This document shows, in pieces, positions 1 to 12,600 of a stretch of 64,000 nucleotides of DNA. Source of the DNA: Lewinella sp. IMCC34183. GTDB taxonomy: Bacteria; Bacteroidota; Bacteroidia; Chitinophagales; Saprospiraceae. Made by a program: the position numbers and the translations under genes. Under the pieces are notes generated by a model. The model was not told the origin of the DNA. It saw only the letters and a list, made by a program, of their open reading frames with translations, and made no database searches. Numbering within the stretch: the stretch's first letter is position 1; every line of letters starts with the position of its first letter. The stretch covers positions 1-64,000 of the forward strand of contig NZ_QMEM01000004.1 of assembly GCF_003390915.1 (NCBI RefSeq), in the 5' to 3' direction.

Positions 1-640
1 TGTCAGTCGAGCCCGTGGCGTCGAGGGACACCTTCAGCGGGGCTACGCCACTGGTCGGGGTGACCAGGGCAACCGCCGTCGGGGCGACGTTGGCCGGCTC
101 GGCGACGGTCACCGTAACGGTTTCCGTACCCGCAGCTCCGTCGTCGTCGGTAACGGTCAGGACCACATCGTAAGCGCCCGGTTCGGTGAAGGTCACCTCA
201 TCCGTCGCGATGGTGGACGTGCCGCCGGGGTAGCTCCACAGGTAGGCCGTGATGCTGCCGTCGGTGTCAGTCGAGCCCGTGGCGTCGAGGGACACCTTCA
301 GCGGGGCTACGCCACTGGTCGGGGTGACCAGGGCAACCGCCGTCGGGGCGACGTTGGCCGGCTCGGCGACGGTCACCGTAACGGTTTCCGTGCCGGTGGC
401 TCCGTCGTCGTCGGTGACGGTCAGGACCACATCGTAAGCGCCCGGTTCGGTGAAGGTCACCTCATCCGTCGCGATGGTGGACGTGCCGCCGGGGTAGCTC
501 CACAGGTAGGCCGTGATGCTGCCGTCGGTGTCGGTCGAGCCCGTGGCGTCCATCGTTACCGTCAGCGGAGCGGTGCCGCTGATTGGCGTTACTGCGGCAA
601 GCGCCGTCGGGGCGACGTTGGCTACCACCGGTTCGGTCAC
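1..640 (-). repeat. Near-identical 264-nt tandem repeats encoding PKD domains
   Basis: The same sequence recurs with a 264-nt period (88 codons): matching words begin at 1, 265 and 529. The copies starting at 1 and 265 are almost base-for-base identical, and the copy at 529 is diverged. Each unit encodes a PKD domain with the words VAPTAVALVTPTSGVAPL, STDTDGS and VVLTVTDDDGA. The array runs off the left edge, so the copy number is unknown. Identity at the DNA level, including silent positions, indicates recent duplication or gene conversion. Confidence 0.95.
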
Positions 641-3600
641 CGTGATATTAACGCTGGAGGTAGCGGTAGCTCCCTTATCGTCAGTAACGGTCAGCACCAT
701 GCTGTACACGCCCGGTTCGGTGAACGTAAGCTCGGCGTCCCGTGCCGCAATCGTTCCACCGGAGTAGCTCCAAGAGTAGGCGGCGATGGTACCGTCTTTG
801 TCACTGGATTGGTTACCGGTGAGCTGCACCGTGAGCGGAGCTACACCACTCTGGGGGGTAGCGGTAGCCACGGCCAGGGGGGCGGAGTTCTGCGGCGCAC
901 TGCCACACTGAAGATCCTGCTCGCCCATACCGGTGGGCATGCCGGCTTCCTGGTCGAGGTGGATCTTGTCGAGGAAGGTTCCGTTTTCGCGGTAAGCGAA
1001 GTCGATCGTGTTGCTGCCGGCGGTAAGGGTTACCGGGTTACCGGCTACTTCACGCCAGAGGAACTGGTTGTAGATCTTGAAACCGTTCCACCGGACCCAC
1101 TCGCCGCCGTTGACGCGTACCCAGTAGGAATCCCGACCTGCGTCGCGTCCGTGGACACGAGCGTAGAGATAGTACTGTCCGGCACTGGCATTAGTGACCT
1201 GGAAGCGAACGTAATTGGCGGCCTCGTCTGCCGGCGCAACCTTGTTCGAGCTGGTACCGTCGTAGACGACGTACTTGCCTCCGGAGGCGTTGGCGCTCGA
1301 CGTTGTCGACCAGCGTGCGCCGACCTGAGCACACTCGGCTTCAAAAGTGAAGGAACTGATTCCTACAACATCGGAATCACAGGCGTCGCCGACACCATCG
1401 TTGTCACCGTCAGCCTGGTCGGGGTTGGCCACGTCCGGGCAGTTGTCGGTATTGTCGAGTACGTAACCTACAGGCTGTCCACAGGTGGTCACGAAGTCAT
1501 TCGGATCACCGAATCCATCGCCATCTGCGTCAGCGTAGTAGGTACGCACCACTCCGGCATTCGGGTCGGTGGGGTCACAGTCGTCCGCATTGCTCACGTA
1601 ACCATCGGGCGCCTCACAGGCTTCAATGGTATCGTTCGGATCACCCAGCCCGTCACCGTCAGCGTCGGCGTAGTACGTCGTCGTTGATTGGTCGGGGTTG
1701 GCAATGAGGGGACAGGTGTCTTCTGCGTCCGGCGTGCCGTCACCATCGGTGTCGACGTTGGGGGCGTAGACGTTCACCGTTACCGTATCCGCTGCCGTGG
1801 CGCCGTCGTCATCGGTGACCGTCAGTACGATTGCGTAGCTGCCAGGAGTAGTAAGCTCAACGGAAGCGTTGGCGTCGGTAGAGATAGCACCACCTGCATA
1901 GGTCCAGCCGTAGCTTGCGATCTGGCCGTCGCTGTCGGTCGAACCGCTACCGTCCAGTTGAACGGTAAGCGGAGCTTCACCCTGCAAGGGATCCGCTGCC
2001 GCAACTGCGGTCGGGGCCACGTTGGCGGGTGCAATGACCGTCAGGGAAACGACGTCGGTATCGGTACCGCCTTTATCGTCCGTCACCGTGAGTACGATCG
2101 AGTAGCTGCCGGGGTCGGGGAACTCGGCGTCTACAATCACACCGCTGGCGCTGCCGCCCTCCCAGGCCCAGTCGTAGGATACGATGGTGCCGTCAGGATC
2201 GGACGAGAACGAACCGTCCAGCGTGATGGTCAGCGGCGCAAACCCGCTGGTCTGGCTGCCTTTTCCATCGGCGATGGGCAGAACGTTGACGGGCGAGGAG
2301 CCACAGTTGGTATCGGTATCCCCCAACCCGGTGGGCAGGGAAGGATCCATATCCACGTGGATCTTGTCCAGTTTCGCATCGGCCTCACGGTAGGCGAAGT
2401 CAATGGTATTACGTCCGGCGGTAAGGGTGATCGGGTTACCGTCTACCACATCCCAGAAGTACCGGCCGTAGGTGGGGTATCCGTTCCAGAGGACCCACTC
2501 TCCCTGGTTGACACGCACCCAGAATGAGTCGTCGCTCGCATCGTCCGCTTTTACCCGGGCGAAAAGGTGGAATGCTCCGGCCCGCGCATCGTCAAAGATG
2601 AAGCGGATGTAATTCTCCGGGAGATCGGCGGGGGCCGTCTTGGATGAGCGCGTACCGTAGTAGGCTACGGACTTACCGGTTGAAGCCTCACTCTCGTCGA
2701 GGATTTTCCAGTTGCCTCCTACTTGTGCACACTCCGCCTCCAAAGTGAAAGAGGTTGTACCGACCGGATCTACTGTCTCACAGCTGTCGCCTACGCCGTC
2801 CAGATCGCTGTCGACCTGGTCGGGATTGGCTACGTCGGGGCAGTTATCCGTGTTGTTGAGAACGTAGCCATCGGGCTGCGCGCAGGCCAGGAGCGGCTTG
2901 TTGATGTCACCAAACCCGTCACCGTCTTCATCCGCGTAGTACGTGATCTTGGCACCGATCGCGTCGTTCAGGGGATCACAGTCGTCGGCGTTGGGAATTC
3001 CGTCACCATCCTGGTCGTCGTCGCAGGCATCGGGAGTCCCGTCGCCGTCCGTATCCGTCGTATCGGTGGAAGCCACCGTAGGACAGGCATCGTCGGCGTT
3101 GGTTACGTACCCTTCGGGAAGCTCACAGGCTTCGATAGTGTCGTCGGGATCACCCAACTGGTCACCGTCGCGATCGGCGTAGAACGTCGTCAGGGTCTGA
3201 TCCGGGTTGGACACGGTCGGACAGTTGTCTTCGGCATCGGGAATACCGTCGCCGTCCGTATCGACGCCTACCTCGAACGCCTGTACTGTCAGGACATCGG
3301 TTCCCGTACCTCCCAGGTCATCGGTCACCGTAAGCGTAACGAAGTACGTGCCGGCGGCAAAGGTTGCCGAAGCGGACGCACCGGTCGCGTTGCCGGATCC
3401 CCAGTCCCAGGCGTACGACACGATCGTGCCGTCCGTATCATAGGAACTGTTGGCGAAGAAGTTGACATCCAGCGGAGCGTTGCCACTTAGCGTATCGGCC
3501 GTAGCCACTGCTACCGGCAGGGCGTTGCCGGCTTGCTCCACGGTGATGGTCACCTCGTCGGTATCGCGGGCACCGTCATCGTCGGTAACGGTAAGGGTCA

Positions 3601-6600
3601 CCGTATAGGTACCCGGGTCGGTAAAGGTCACGGTGGGAGCCACACCACTGGCGGAACCGGCTCCCCAGTTCCACCTGTAGCTGGCGATCGTACCGTCACT
3701 GTCAGTACTGGCACCTCCGTCAAGGTTTACGGTGAGCGGTGCCGGTCCCTGGGTAACGTCCGCCTGAGCGACAGCTACGGGCGGGGCGTTCTGGGGAGTG
3801 GTGTTACCACAGTTGGTAGCGGGGCCACCCACGCCTACGGGTATGTCACCTTCGTAGTCGATGTGGAGGCGGTCGAGTTGGGTACCATCCTCACGGAACG
3901 AGAAGTCAACGGTGTTGTATCCTTCTCTGAGCTCGAAGGGGTTGTTGATCAGTTCGTTCCAGTTGTATTGGTTGCCGACGGTGATGCCGACATTCCATTC
4001 CTGCCACTTACCGTTGTTAACGCGGAACCAGAACGAGTCATCCGAACTGGAAGGCGCCTTGATACGGGCGAAGATATAGTACCGTCCGGCACGTACGCGG
4101 TCCATCACGAAGCGGACGCGGTTGTTGGCGTCATCTTCCGGAGCCGTGCGGCTGCCGTTGCCTTCGGTAACGACGTAGGAACCTCCCGAAGCGGCGGTAT
4201 CCGCCACGACTTTCCACAGGCTACCCACTTGTGCGCATTCGGCTTCGAGCCAGAAGACGTTGATGCCCGGGGTGGAGGAATCACAAACGTCACCGACACC
4301 GTCGTTATCTACGTCCGACTGGTCGGGGTTCGGTATGGTGGGGCAGTTGTCGGTATTGTTCAGTACAAACCCGGAAGGCTGGATACAGGCGGAAACGAAT
4401 TCGTTGGGATCACCGAAGCCGTCACCATCACGGTCGGCGTAGAAGGTGGGGCCAACGCTGCGCGTGGAATCCAGCGGGTAGCAGTCCTGTCCGTCCAGAA
4501 CGCCATCGTTGTCGTCGTCGGGATCACAGGCGTCGCCCAGGCCGTCTCCATCGGTATCGGTCAGGTCAAAGGACTTGCGGGTCGGACAGTTATCGAGGGC
4601 GTTGTCCACGTAACCTTCCGGCGGCGTACAGGCGAGGATGGTTGCGGCGGGATCGCCGTAGCCGTCACCGTCAAAGTCGGCGTAGTAGGTATTCTGCGAC
4701 TGGTCCGCATTGGGTACCAGCGGGCAGTTGTCCTCCACGTCGCGGATGCCGTCACCGTCGGTATCGGTTTCGTCCCGGATAGCATTGATGGTAACCACGT
4801 CCGTACCCTTACCTCCGTCCTCGTCGGTTACGGTAAGCGTAACGTTATATGTACCGTCGGGGAACGTCACGGACGGGTTCACACCGACTGCGCTTCCGTT
4901 GGCCCACTTCCAGTCGTAGCTAATGATGGTACCGTCGGCATCGGTGGATCCGCTACCGTCAAACAGAACGGCCAGCGGGCCGTTGCCGGACTCCGGAGAG
5001 GCGGTTGCCACGGCTACGGGCTTTTGGTTAACGACGTCTCCGCAGTTGGTTGCCTGCGGTCCGGTACCGGACGGGAACGTATCCGACTTGCTCAGGTAGA
5101 GTTTGTCCAGGTAGGTTCCGTCTTCCCGGTAGCTGATGTCGATTGTGGCCGGCCCTTCCGCGAAGGCGTAGGGGCTTTCCACGAGTTCACGCCACTGGAA
5201 ATTGCGATCGGGGGCGATGCCCTGGGTCCAGCGTACCCACTCTCCGCCGTTGACCCGGTACCAGAACGAATCGTTGGATCCGTCACTGGCCAGTACGCGA
5301 GCGAAGATGTGGTAGGTACCCGGCTGCGCTCCGGCAACGCGGAAGCGAACGTAGTTGGCCGGAATATCTTCCGGGGCTTCGTTGAAGGAGTTACCATTCG
5401 GGAATACCGCGTACGCGCCGCGGGATGCATTGGCATCGGACGCTACTGTCCAGTTGGCACCCACTTCCGCACACTCGGCCTCCAGCCAGAAGGTGCTGGT
5501 GCCGACTACGGAGGGGTCACAGGTATTACCGATACCGTCGCCGTCGCTGTCCATCTGGTCGGGGTTGTAGACGTCGGGGCAGTTGTCAGTATTGTCGAGA
5601 ACATAGCCTTCGGGCTGGGAGCAGTCGGTGATGCTCATGTTGGGGTCACCGAAACCGTCGCCGTCAATGTCGGCATAGTATATGGTGAACTCTCCTACCC
5701 GCGGGTTCAACGGGTCGCAGTCCTGGTCGTCGGGGAATCCGTCGCCGTCGTCGTCGTCGTCACACAGGTCACCAATCCCGTCGCCGTCGGTATCCGTCAG
5801 GTCGGTAGAGGTGATGGTAGGACAGTTGTCCAGGGAGTTCGAAACGTAGCCCGGAGGAGCCTCGCAGTTTTCTACGTAGACGTCGGGATCGCCGAAACCA
5901 TCATTGTCCTCGTCGGCGTAGAACGTGAGCAGGGACTGCTCCGGGTTCGACACCAGCGGACACACATCGTCTGCATTCAACACGCCGTCACCGTCCGTAT
6001 CGTCATCCGGGTTGAGTACCTGGAGCGGACGAATGGCCTTACCGGTGGTACCCTTATCGTCGGTCACGGTGAGGGTCACACTGTAGTTGCCTTCTCCGAA
6101 GGTGACGGTCGGGGCTACCCCGGAGGTATCGCGGACTCCGCCCCAGCTCCACAGGTAGTTTTCGATCGTACCGTCGCTGTCGGTCGACCCGGATCCGTCA
6201 AGGGTGACATCAAGGGGTGCGATACCGTACTTTGGCTGCAGGTCTGCCACGGCCAGGGGAGCCTGGTTCAAGTTGGGTGAACAGTTGAATGCCTCTTCGC
6301 CGAAACCGGTGGGGATACGGCTGTCGAGGGTCAGGAACAGTTTATCAAAGCGTGCACCGGCTTCACGGAACGTCACGTCGATACGGACATCACCGTTGGG
6401 CAGGGGTATCCCTTCGTCCAGCCAGGAGGCCCATCCCCAGTATCCCTGGGGAAAAGCACGCCACCAGCGGAACCACGGGCCACCGTTGATGCGCACCCAA
6501 AACGAGTCGCCATCGGCGGCGGGAGCAAATACGCGCCCGGCGATGGTGTAGTTGCCGGCCTGCACGCCTTCCAGGTAGAAGGTGATTAGGTTGGCCGCCT

Positions 6601-9600
6601 CGTCCGCCGGGGGGTCGCGACGTGCCTCCTCGTTCGTCACGAGGTAGACTCCGCCCGAGACACTATCCGAGCGGATGCGTGACCAGTTGTCGCCAACTTC
6701 CGCACACTCGGCTTCCAGCCAGAAGACGGAACTACCGGCCGCGGATTCGTCACAGGAGTCACCCAGGCCGTCGCCGTCACTGTCCACCTGGTCGGGGTTA
6801 AAGACAGTGGGACAGTTATCGAAATTGTTGGAGACGTAATTCTCGGGAGCGAGGGCACACGTCTTGAAGCTGTTGTTGGGGTCGCCGAAGCCGTCGCCGT
6901 CAAAATCCGCGAAGTACTCGGTGGCCAGACCGATGCGGGAGTTGAAGGGCTGACAGTCGTCGATGTCGGGCACCCCGTCGTTGTCGTCGTCCGGATCACA
7001 GGCGTCACCCAGACCGTCGCCATCGGCGTCGGCCAGGCTGCTTGAGTTGACCGTGGGGCAGTTATCCGCCGCGTTGGTCACGTAGCCGGGAGGCACCACG
7101 CAGGAGTACAGGGGAGCGTTGGGATCACCGTAGCCGTCGCGGTCGATGTCCGCGAAGTAGAGCTGGGGCGTGGTTATGGAAACGGTCAGTCGCGACGCGT
7201 CGTAACCGCAACCGTTTCGACCGCCAACGGTGTAGATATAGTCACCCGCATCGAAGGTGGCGGGGTCGAACTGATCCGAAACCACCGTTCCGTTGTAGGT
7301 CCACGTTCCCCCAGCCTGCGGAGATCCGCCAAAGGCTGAGAGCCGGTTGTACAGGCTGAAGCTTTCTCCACTGCCGCAAACGGTGATGGATCCATCCACT
7401 CCCGCGCTGGGGGCGGAGAAGTCCTGCTTGATCTGGACGGTACGGCTTACCACACATCCGTTACCGCTGCTGGCCTCCACCCGGTAAGTACCGGCCTTCG
7501 TTACGGTCAGTGAAGTGGTGGTGCCGACATCGACATTCGAGGCATTGTACCACCGGTAGGTAGCCTTGGTATCGGTGGAAAGGGCCGAAAGCTCAATCTC
7601 CTCAACCGAGCAGGTTAGGGAGGTGAACGGCACGTTCACCGTAAGGGAAGCGGCGGTAGGCCGTGCTCCCACCTCCACGGTGCTCTCTACCGGGCAGTTG
7701 TTGGCGCTGCTGCGGAGGGTATAGGTGCCCGCTACGCTTACTACGGGGTTTTGCTCGGTCGAAGTAAAGTTGTTGGGGCCCGTCCAGCGGTAGCCGCCTT
7801 CGGATACCATACCGCTCAGGCGAACGGTTCCGGTGTTACAGTTGAGGGCTTTTTCGACACCGCCGACGTTCGCATCGACCGTACAGGTGATGGTCGTGGA
7901 CCGTACGGAAATCGTGAAGGTCGAGCTGGCGGTCAGCAGGTTGTAGTCCGTACCCGTCACCCTGACGCGCAGGGTTTGGTTGGCCTGAGGTACGCCAGGC
8001 ACCAGGGTAAAGATACCCGTGGTGCTGTCCAGGCGTACCCAGTTGGGCAGCGGCTGGCCGCTCTCCAGGGTGGCTTGGTAGGTCAGGCGATTACCCGAGT
8101 AGCCCTTGTCGAAGAAGGGAGAGACGTCGTGCGTTTTTGTCTCCAGTACGTCGAGGCTTACGTTAGCTATCGCAGTCGCCGAGGGCTTGTTCTCTGGGCG
8201 TACGTTGATCAGCATCAACACGTTATCCTGGAAGTCGCAGTTACCCGCGCTGATCGAACAACCGTACAGAATGTTGTCCTGCAGCACGATGTAGCGGTTC
8301 GGAACCACGTTACCGTCCCGGTCGATAACCTTATACATACGGACACCGAGTTGCTGGTCAGCGTTCTCGCCCTTGAAGTCTCCTCCCTGCGAACTGTACC
8401 CGGTCACCTCCAAGTAGAAACGTTTGTCGATGGTCGGGGTACGGACACCGGTCAGGCGGGGTAGGTCATTTCGGTTCCAGGGCAGTACCGACTGAAACCA
8501 CGACGGAGCGTGGTCCATACTTAATCGCGGTGTGGTACCACCTTCGACGAAGACCAGCGACTTGTTTGCTCCCCGGGAGTGGAAAGCAGCCAATTGAAGC
8601 ATGACGACGTCCTCGGTAGGATCCGCCTGCACGAACCAGTCGGAGAGAATCATATCACCCTCCAAGCCGGATTCGATCTGCTCATCGGTAGGCACGTAAG
8701 AGTCGGGCTTGGTAATAATCTTGCCGTTTGCATCACGCCCCATCTCGGTCTTGAAGCCGAACGACTCAATAATTTCCTGGGCGCTAGGCTCATTACTACC
8801 CTCTGCTCCAGGCATATAAATACCGGTCAACGTGGCACCGGTGCTCAAGGCGTTGTCGGCGTTGGAAACAATGACCAGCTTTTCGGTAAGCAACTCCCGG
8901 TACACCTCATCTCTGTTGATGAAGCGTAATACAACGTCAAGGTGCCCACCGGCAGCAATTACGATACCATCCTGAGGGACGATAGTATCGGCAACGATGT
9001 ACCGGCTAGTGTCGGTAGTGGTTAGCTCCGTGATAATCAGTGGGCTGCTTCCATCGTTGTGAATACGCATGGTATGCTCCGTCCGCGGAACGACCAGGGT
9101 TCCCTGGAAATTCGTATTGCGTTTCAGCCGGTTGAAGGTAAACCAGTCGTCGGCCGGAATACCAATATCAGTACCCTGCACCGCAGTCATGTTTTCGAGC
9201 CGGATTAAAGCTCCGGTACTCTGAATGAGGGTGAAAGACTCATTGATCCGGGCCTCGTTACCGCGGCCATCCGTGACGGTGGCAAGCAACTGATTTGGCT
9301 GTGCCGTTTTTCCAGCGGGAATACTCACTTCAAAGGGAGCCGTATACAGCACCGGTGCCCCCCCGTTCAGCGTGTAGTAGATGTCGCTCAACCCACCGCT
9401 GCCGGACCGGTCCGCTGCATTAAGGGTCACTGTAACACGTCCGTAGTAGTCACCGGCTTTGTTCTGGTTACCGACGATATCGGCCTCCAGAAGAGGCTGG
9501 AATCCGGTACTGTCGACCGGAATTACGTCCAGGTACATGATTTTGCTGTTCCCGTCAATGGGCGCACCGAAGTCATCGATCGTAAGCTTACCATCGTTGA

Positions 9601-12600
9601 CCCTGACGGTGTCAATTCCCACCCGGAAAGTGCTGGCGCTGGACGGTACGAAATCTTCGATCACGCTTACTCCTTCTGCCCGCAGAGTATGCTGGCTGGT
9701 GAAGTTAGACGGGTCGCCGGCGGCAAGTTCCACGCGGTACAGTCCATTGGGCAGGGCGATCTCCCAGTCGTGGGGAGCGCCGCGACCGGGGATGTCGAGC
9801 TGGTTGAATGAACGCAGCAGCTTATCCTGGTCGGAGCTGGTCGGGGTGATGCCCCGCTCGATACCGCGGGCGGCCTCGGTATTGTCGGCGGGCGTCTTGT
9901 CCACCGGGTTGATCCAGCCGTAGGTAAGCCCGTTAGCGCGTTTTCCGTAGGGCGCGCCGATATCGGCTACGTAGCCCGCTGGGGGATCGAAGGTATCGTC
10001 CTGGAAGTTGATCCGGACGGTACCCGCCACGTCCCGGTTGCGGACGGTGGCGCGTACCTCGAGCGTGGCCGTAATGTATCCGTTAGCCTTGGCGGTAACG
10101 GTACCTGAGTATACGCCGAAGTCAAGCTGGGAAGCATCAACCACCACGTCGATGGTTTCGCCAAATACGTAGCTGGCGGGCAGGATAATCCAAGGCTGAT
10201 TCGCTTCCAGGGTCACTGCATTGTCCGCGATGGGCGTATTGGAGGTCAGGTCCACCGGGTAGCGGGTGGAAAGGCTGCCGGTGACGGCATTCACCTGTAC
10301 CTGTGCCGGTTCGAAGGCCAGTGCAGGCTCGGGAGCAACGTAAGGCTGTGCGTTGGTGATCAGGAACAGGTAGTCCTGGTAGTCGCCGTTCGCGGCGTCC
10401 TCAAAACCTACCAGGTAGCTGTTCTGTACCGGATTGCCCTGACGGTCCCGGACGGGGTACACGCGAGCGCGGTGGGTGAGCCCGTCCGCGGGGTCGTTCT
10501 TGGAGTCTTCGGTGTAGTTGTACCGGTTAAAGGAATTCGAATATACGTATAGACCGAAGGCACCGCGGGGGGTGAAGGTCGTCGTGCGGTCACCACTCTC
10601 CCGGGGCGGGTACAGCATTTGACTCTCGGACTCGCCGTCCTTCAGGATTCCTACCTGGTTGTGTACGGTCAGTCCGTTGCCGTCTACCTGGTACCAACCG
10701 AAAGGCAGACGCTCCTGGGGAGAGTACCGCGCTACGGCGGTAATGGTTACCCCTCCGGGGCCGGCGGACTGGAACAGGGGTTCCAGTACTTCCTCTCCGT
10801 AGGGTCCGATGTCCGTGGGGCCGGCTACCGTATTCCAGCCTACGTTGATATCGAAGCCTAGCGTCTTGACCACGTCCTGCAGCGGAGGCTCGTTGCCACC
10901 GCCGTATCCGCGCACCTTGAGGCCGTAAAGACCTACGGTGTAGTCGCCCTGATCGGTGTTGGTGCCGAAGGTCATCGTCACGGGCTGGTATCCGAGGTTG
11001 CCGGCGTTATTGGGCGGATCAAACGTGATCCGGTATTGTTGCGAGGACGCAGGTGCAAGGCTGATCTGCCGGGGGCCGACGAACGAGAAATTGCCGGCCA
11101 GGGCACCGGACAGTGTTACGTCCGTAATCGTCAGCGTGGCGTTACCCGTATTCGTAATGGTAAGTACGTCTACGTCCGACTGCGGCCCATCCGTTTTCTC
11201 CATAGCCTCGAATAGCAGTTCGGGAGGAGTCGCGGTGATCTGGGGAGCAAGTACCAGGTCGGCGGGTTCGACGTTGCGTACCAACACCACCAGGTCCTGG
11301 TAGTCGAAGCCGTTGAAGTGCTCCTCGAAGGCTACTATATAGGTATTATCCTCGCCGGGTACCTCAAATACGCGTACGTGGTGCGGGATGGCATTCTCAA
11401 ATTGGTTGAGCACGTCCTCCGAATAAAGATAGCGGTCGTCGAAGTAGGGCCAGCGGCTGTAGAAGCCGAATACCTTTTCGCCCGGATTGAACTGCAGGAC
11501 ACCGTTGATGTCCGGGTCGAGCGTTTGCCCGTTCCCCTTCTTGGTGTTGCGGATCGTGAAGAGTTCCGAGGCCGAGGCGACAACGCCGCTCTCGTACCAG
11601 CCGAAGCCCGTGATGGGGTCGTCAGCCTCGGGACCAAAGACGCCCAGCACCTCGATATCGATGGGCGAATCAACCGCCTTCTGAAAGTACTGGATGGCGA
11701 CCTCCTCTCCGATTAGCTTATTGTAGTCGGTGCTACCGCCCGCCAACTCGATCGGGTTGGTTGTCGGATCAGTGTCACCCACGTTGATCGGGTAGCCGTA
11801 CGCATCGACGATCTCCTGCAGCGAGGGCTCGTTGGAACCGCCCGTCCCCTTCTTTCCGAGGCCGTTCAGCGGGATTTCCGCGGAAACCACCGCGTTCTCA
11901 CCCGAGATTTCCAGCGTAGCCGACTTGTTACCGGGGCTGGTAGGGTTAAACAGCAGCGAGAAGGTGAACGAACGGTTGGCGTCGAGCACCTCCTTCGGTA
12001 CGGTAGAGAGGTTGATGGAGAACTGGTTCGCATCGGGGCCCGTAAGCCGTACGGAAGGCTTGATCAGCGCTGCGTTTCCGGTGTTGAACACCGAAATCGG
12101 GATACTCTTTCCGGCCACGCCGTCAGCCACATCGTCGGTCACCACCGCCAGAGGATCAACCGTAATGTTGGGCTGCGGACGGGAGTTCTCGCTGGGCTTC
12201 ACCAGCACGATAGAGGAGGTACCATAGTCGGAGACGTACAGGTTACCCGTCAATTCGTCTTCGATGATGTCGAGCGGATCCTGAAACTGCGTCAGACCGG
12301 GAATGCCGATCTTACTCGTCAAGATATCGCCGTTGGGACCGTTGGGTACCAGCGCGATGATGTCGCTGCCCCCGCTGTAGCGGCAGACCAGGATCACGCC
12401 CTGCATCTTGCCGCCCTGGGCACCGTTGCGGTACACGGTGACGCCGTTGGGCGATTTATTGTAGTCGAAGTTGTAGGCAAGCCCCCGGTAGTTGGGGTCG
12501 GGGACCACGTAATTCGGGTAACCGTCGACGTCGACGGGGCCGCGGTTGAGGACGAATTCGCCCCGGGTCGGGTTCGGGTGGCCGAAAAACGGCAGCGGTT

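Noticed and set aside
1-640. Regular direct repeats that could be taken for a CRISPR array
   Set aside because: The period is 264 nt with no unique spacers, and every unit is in-frame PKD coding sequence. No cas genes are present.
3533-6280. A 915-codon plus-strand open frame and many other plus-strand frames over 249-14300
   Set aside because: They are antisense shadows of the giant minus-strand gene. Their repeated low-complexity words mirror the TSP3/PKD codons, and they carry no family motifs.
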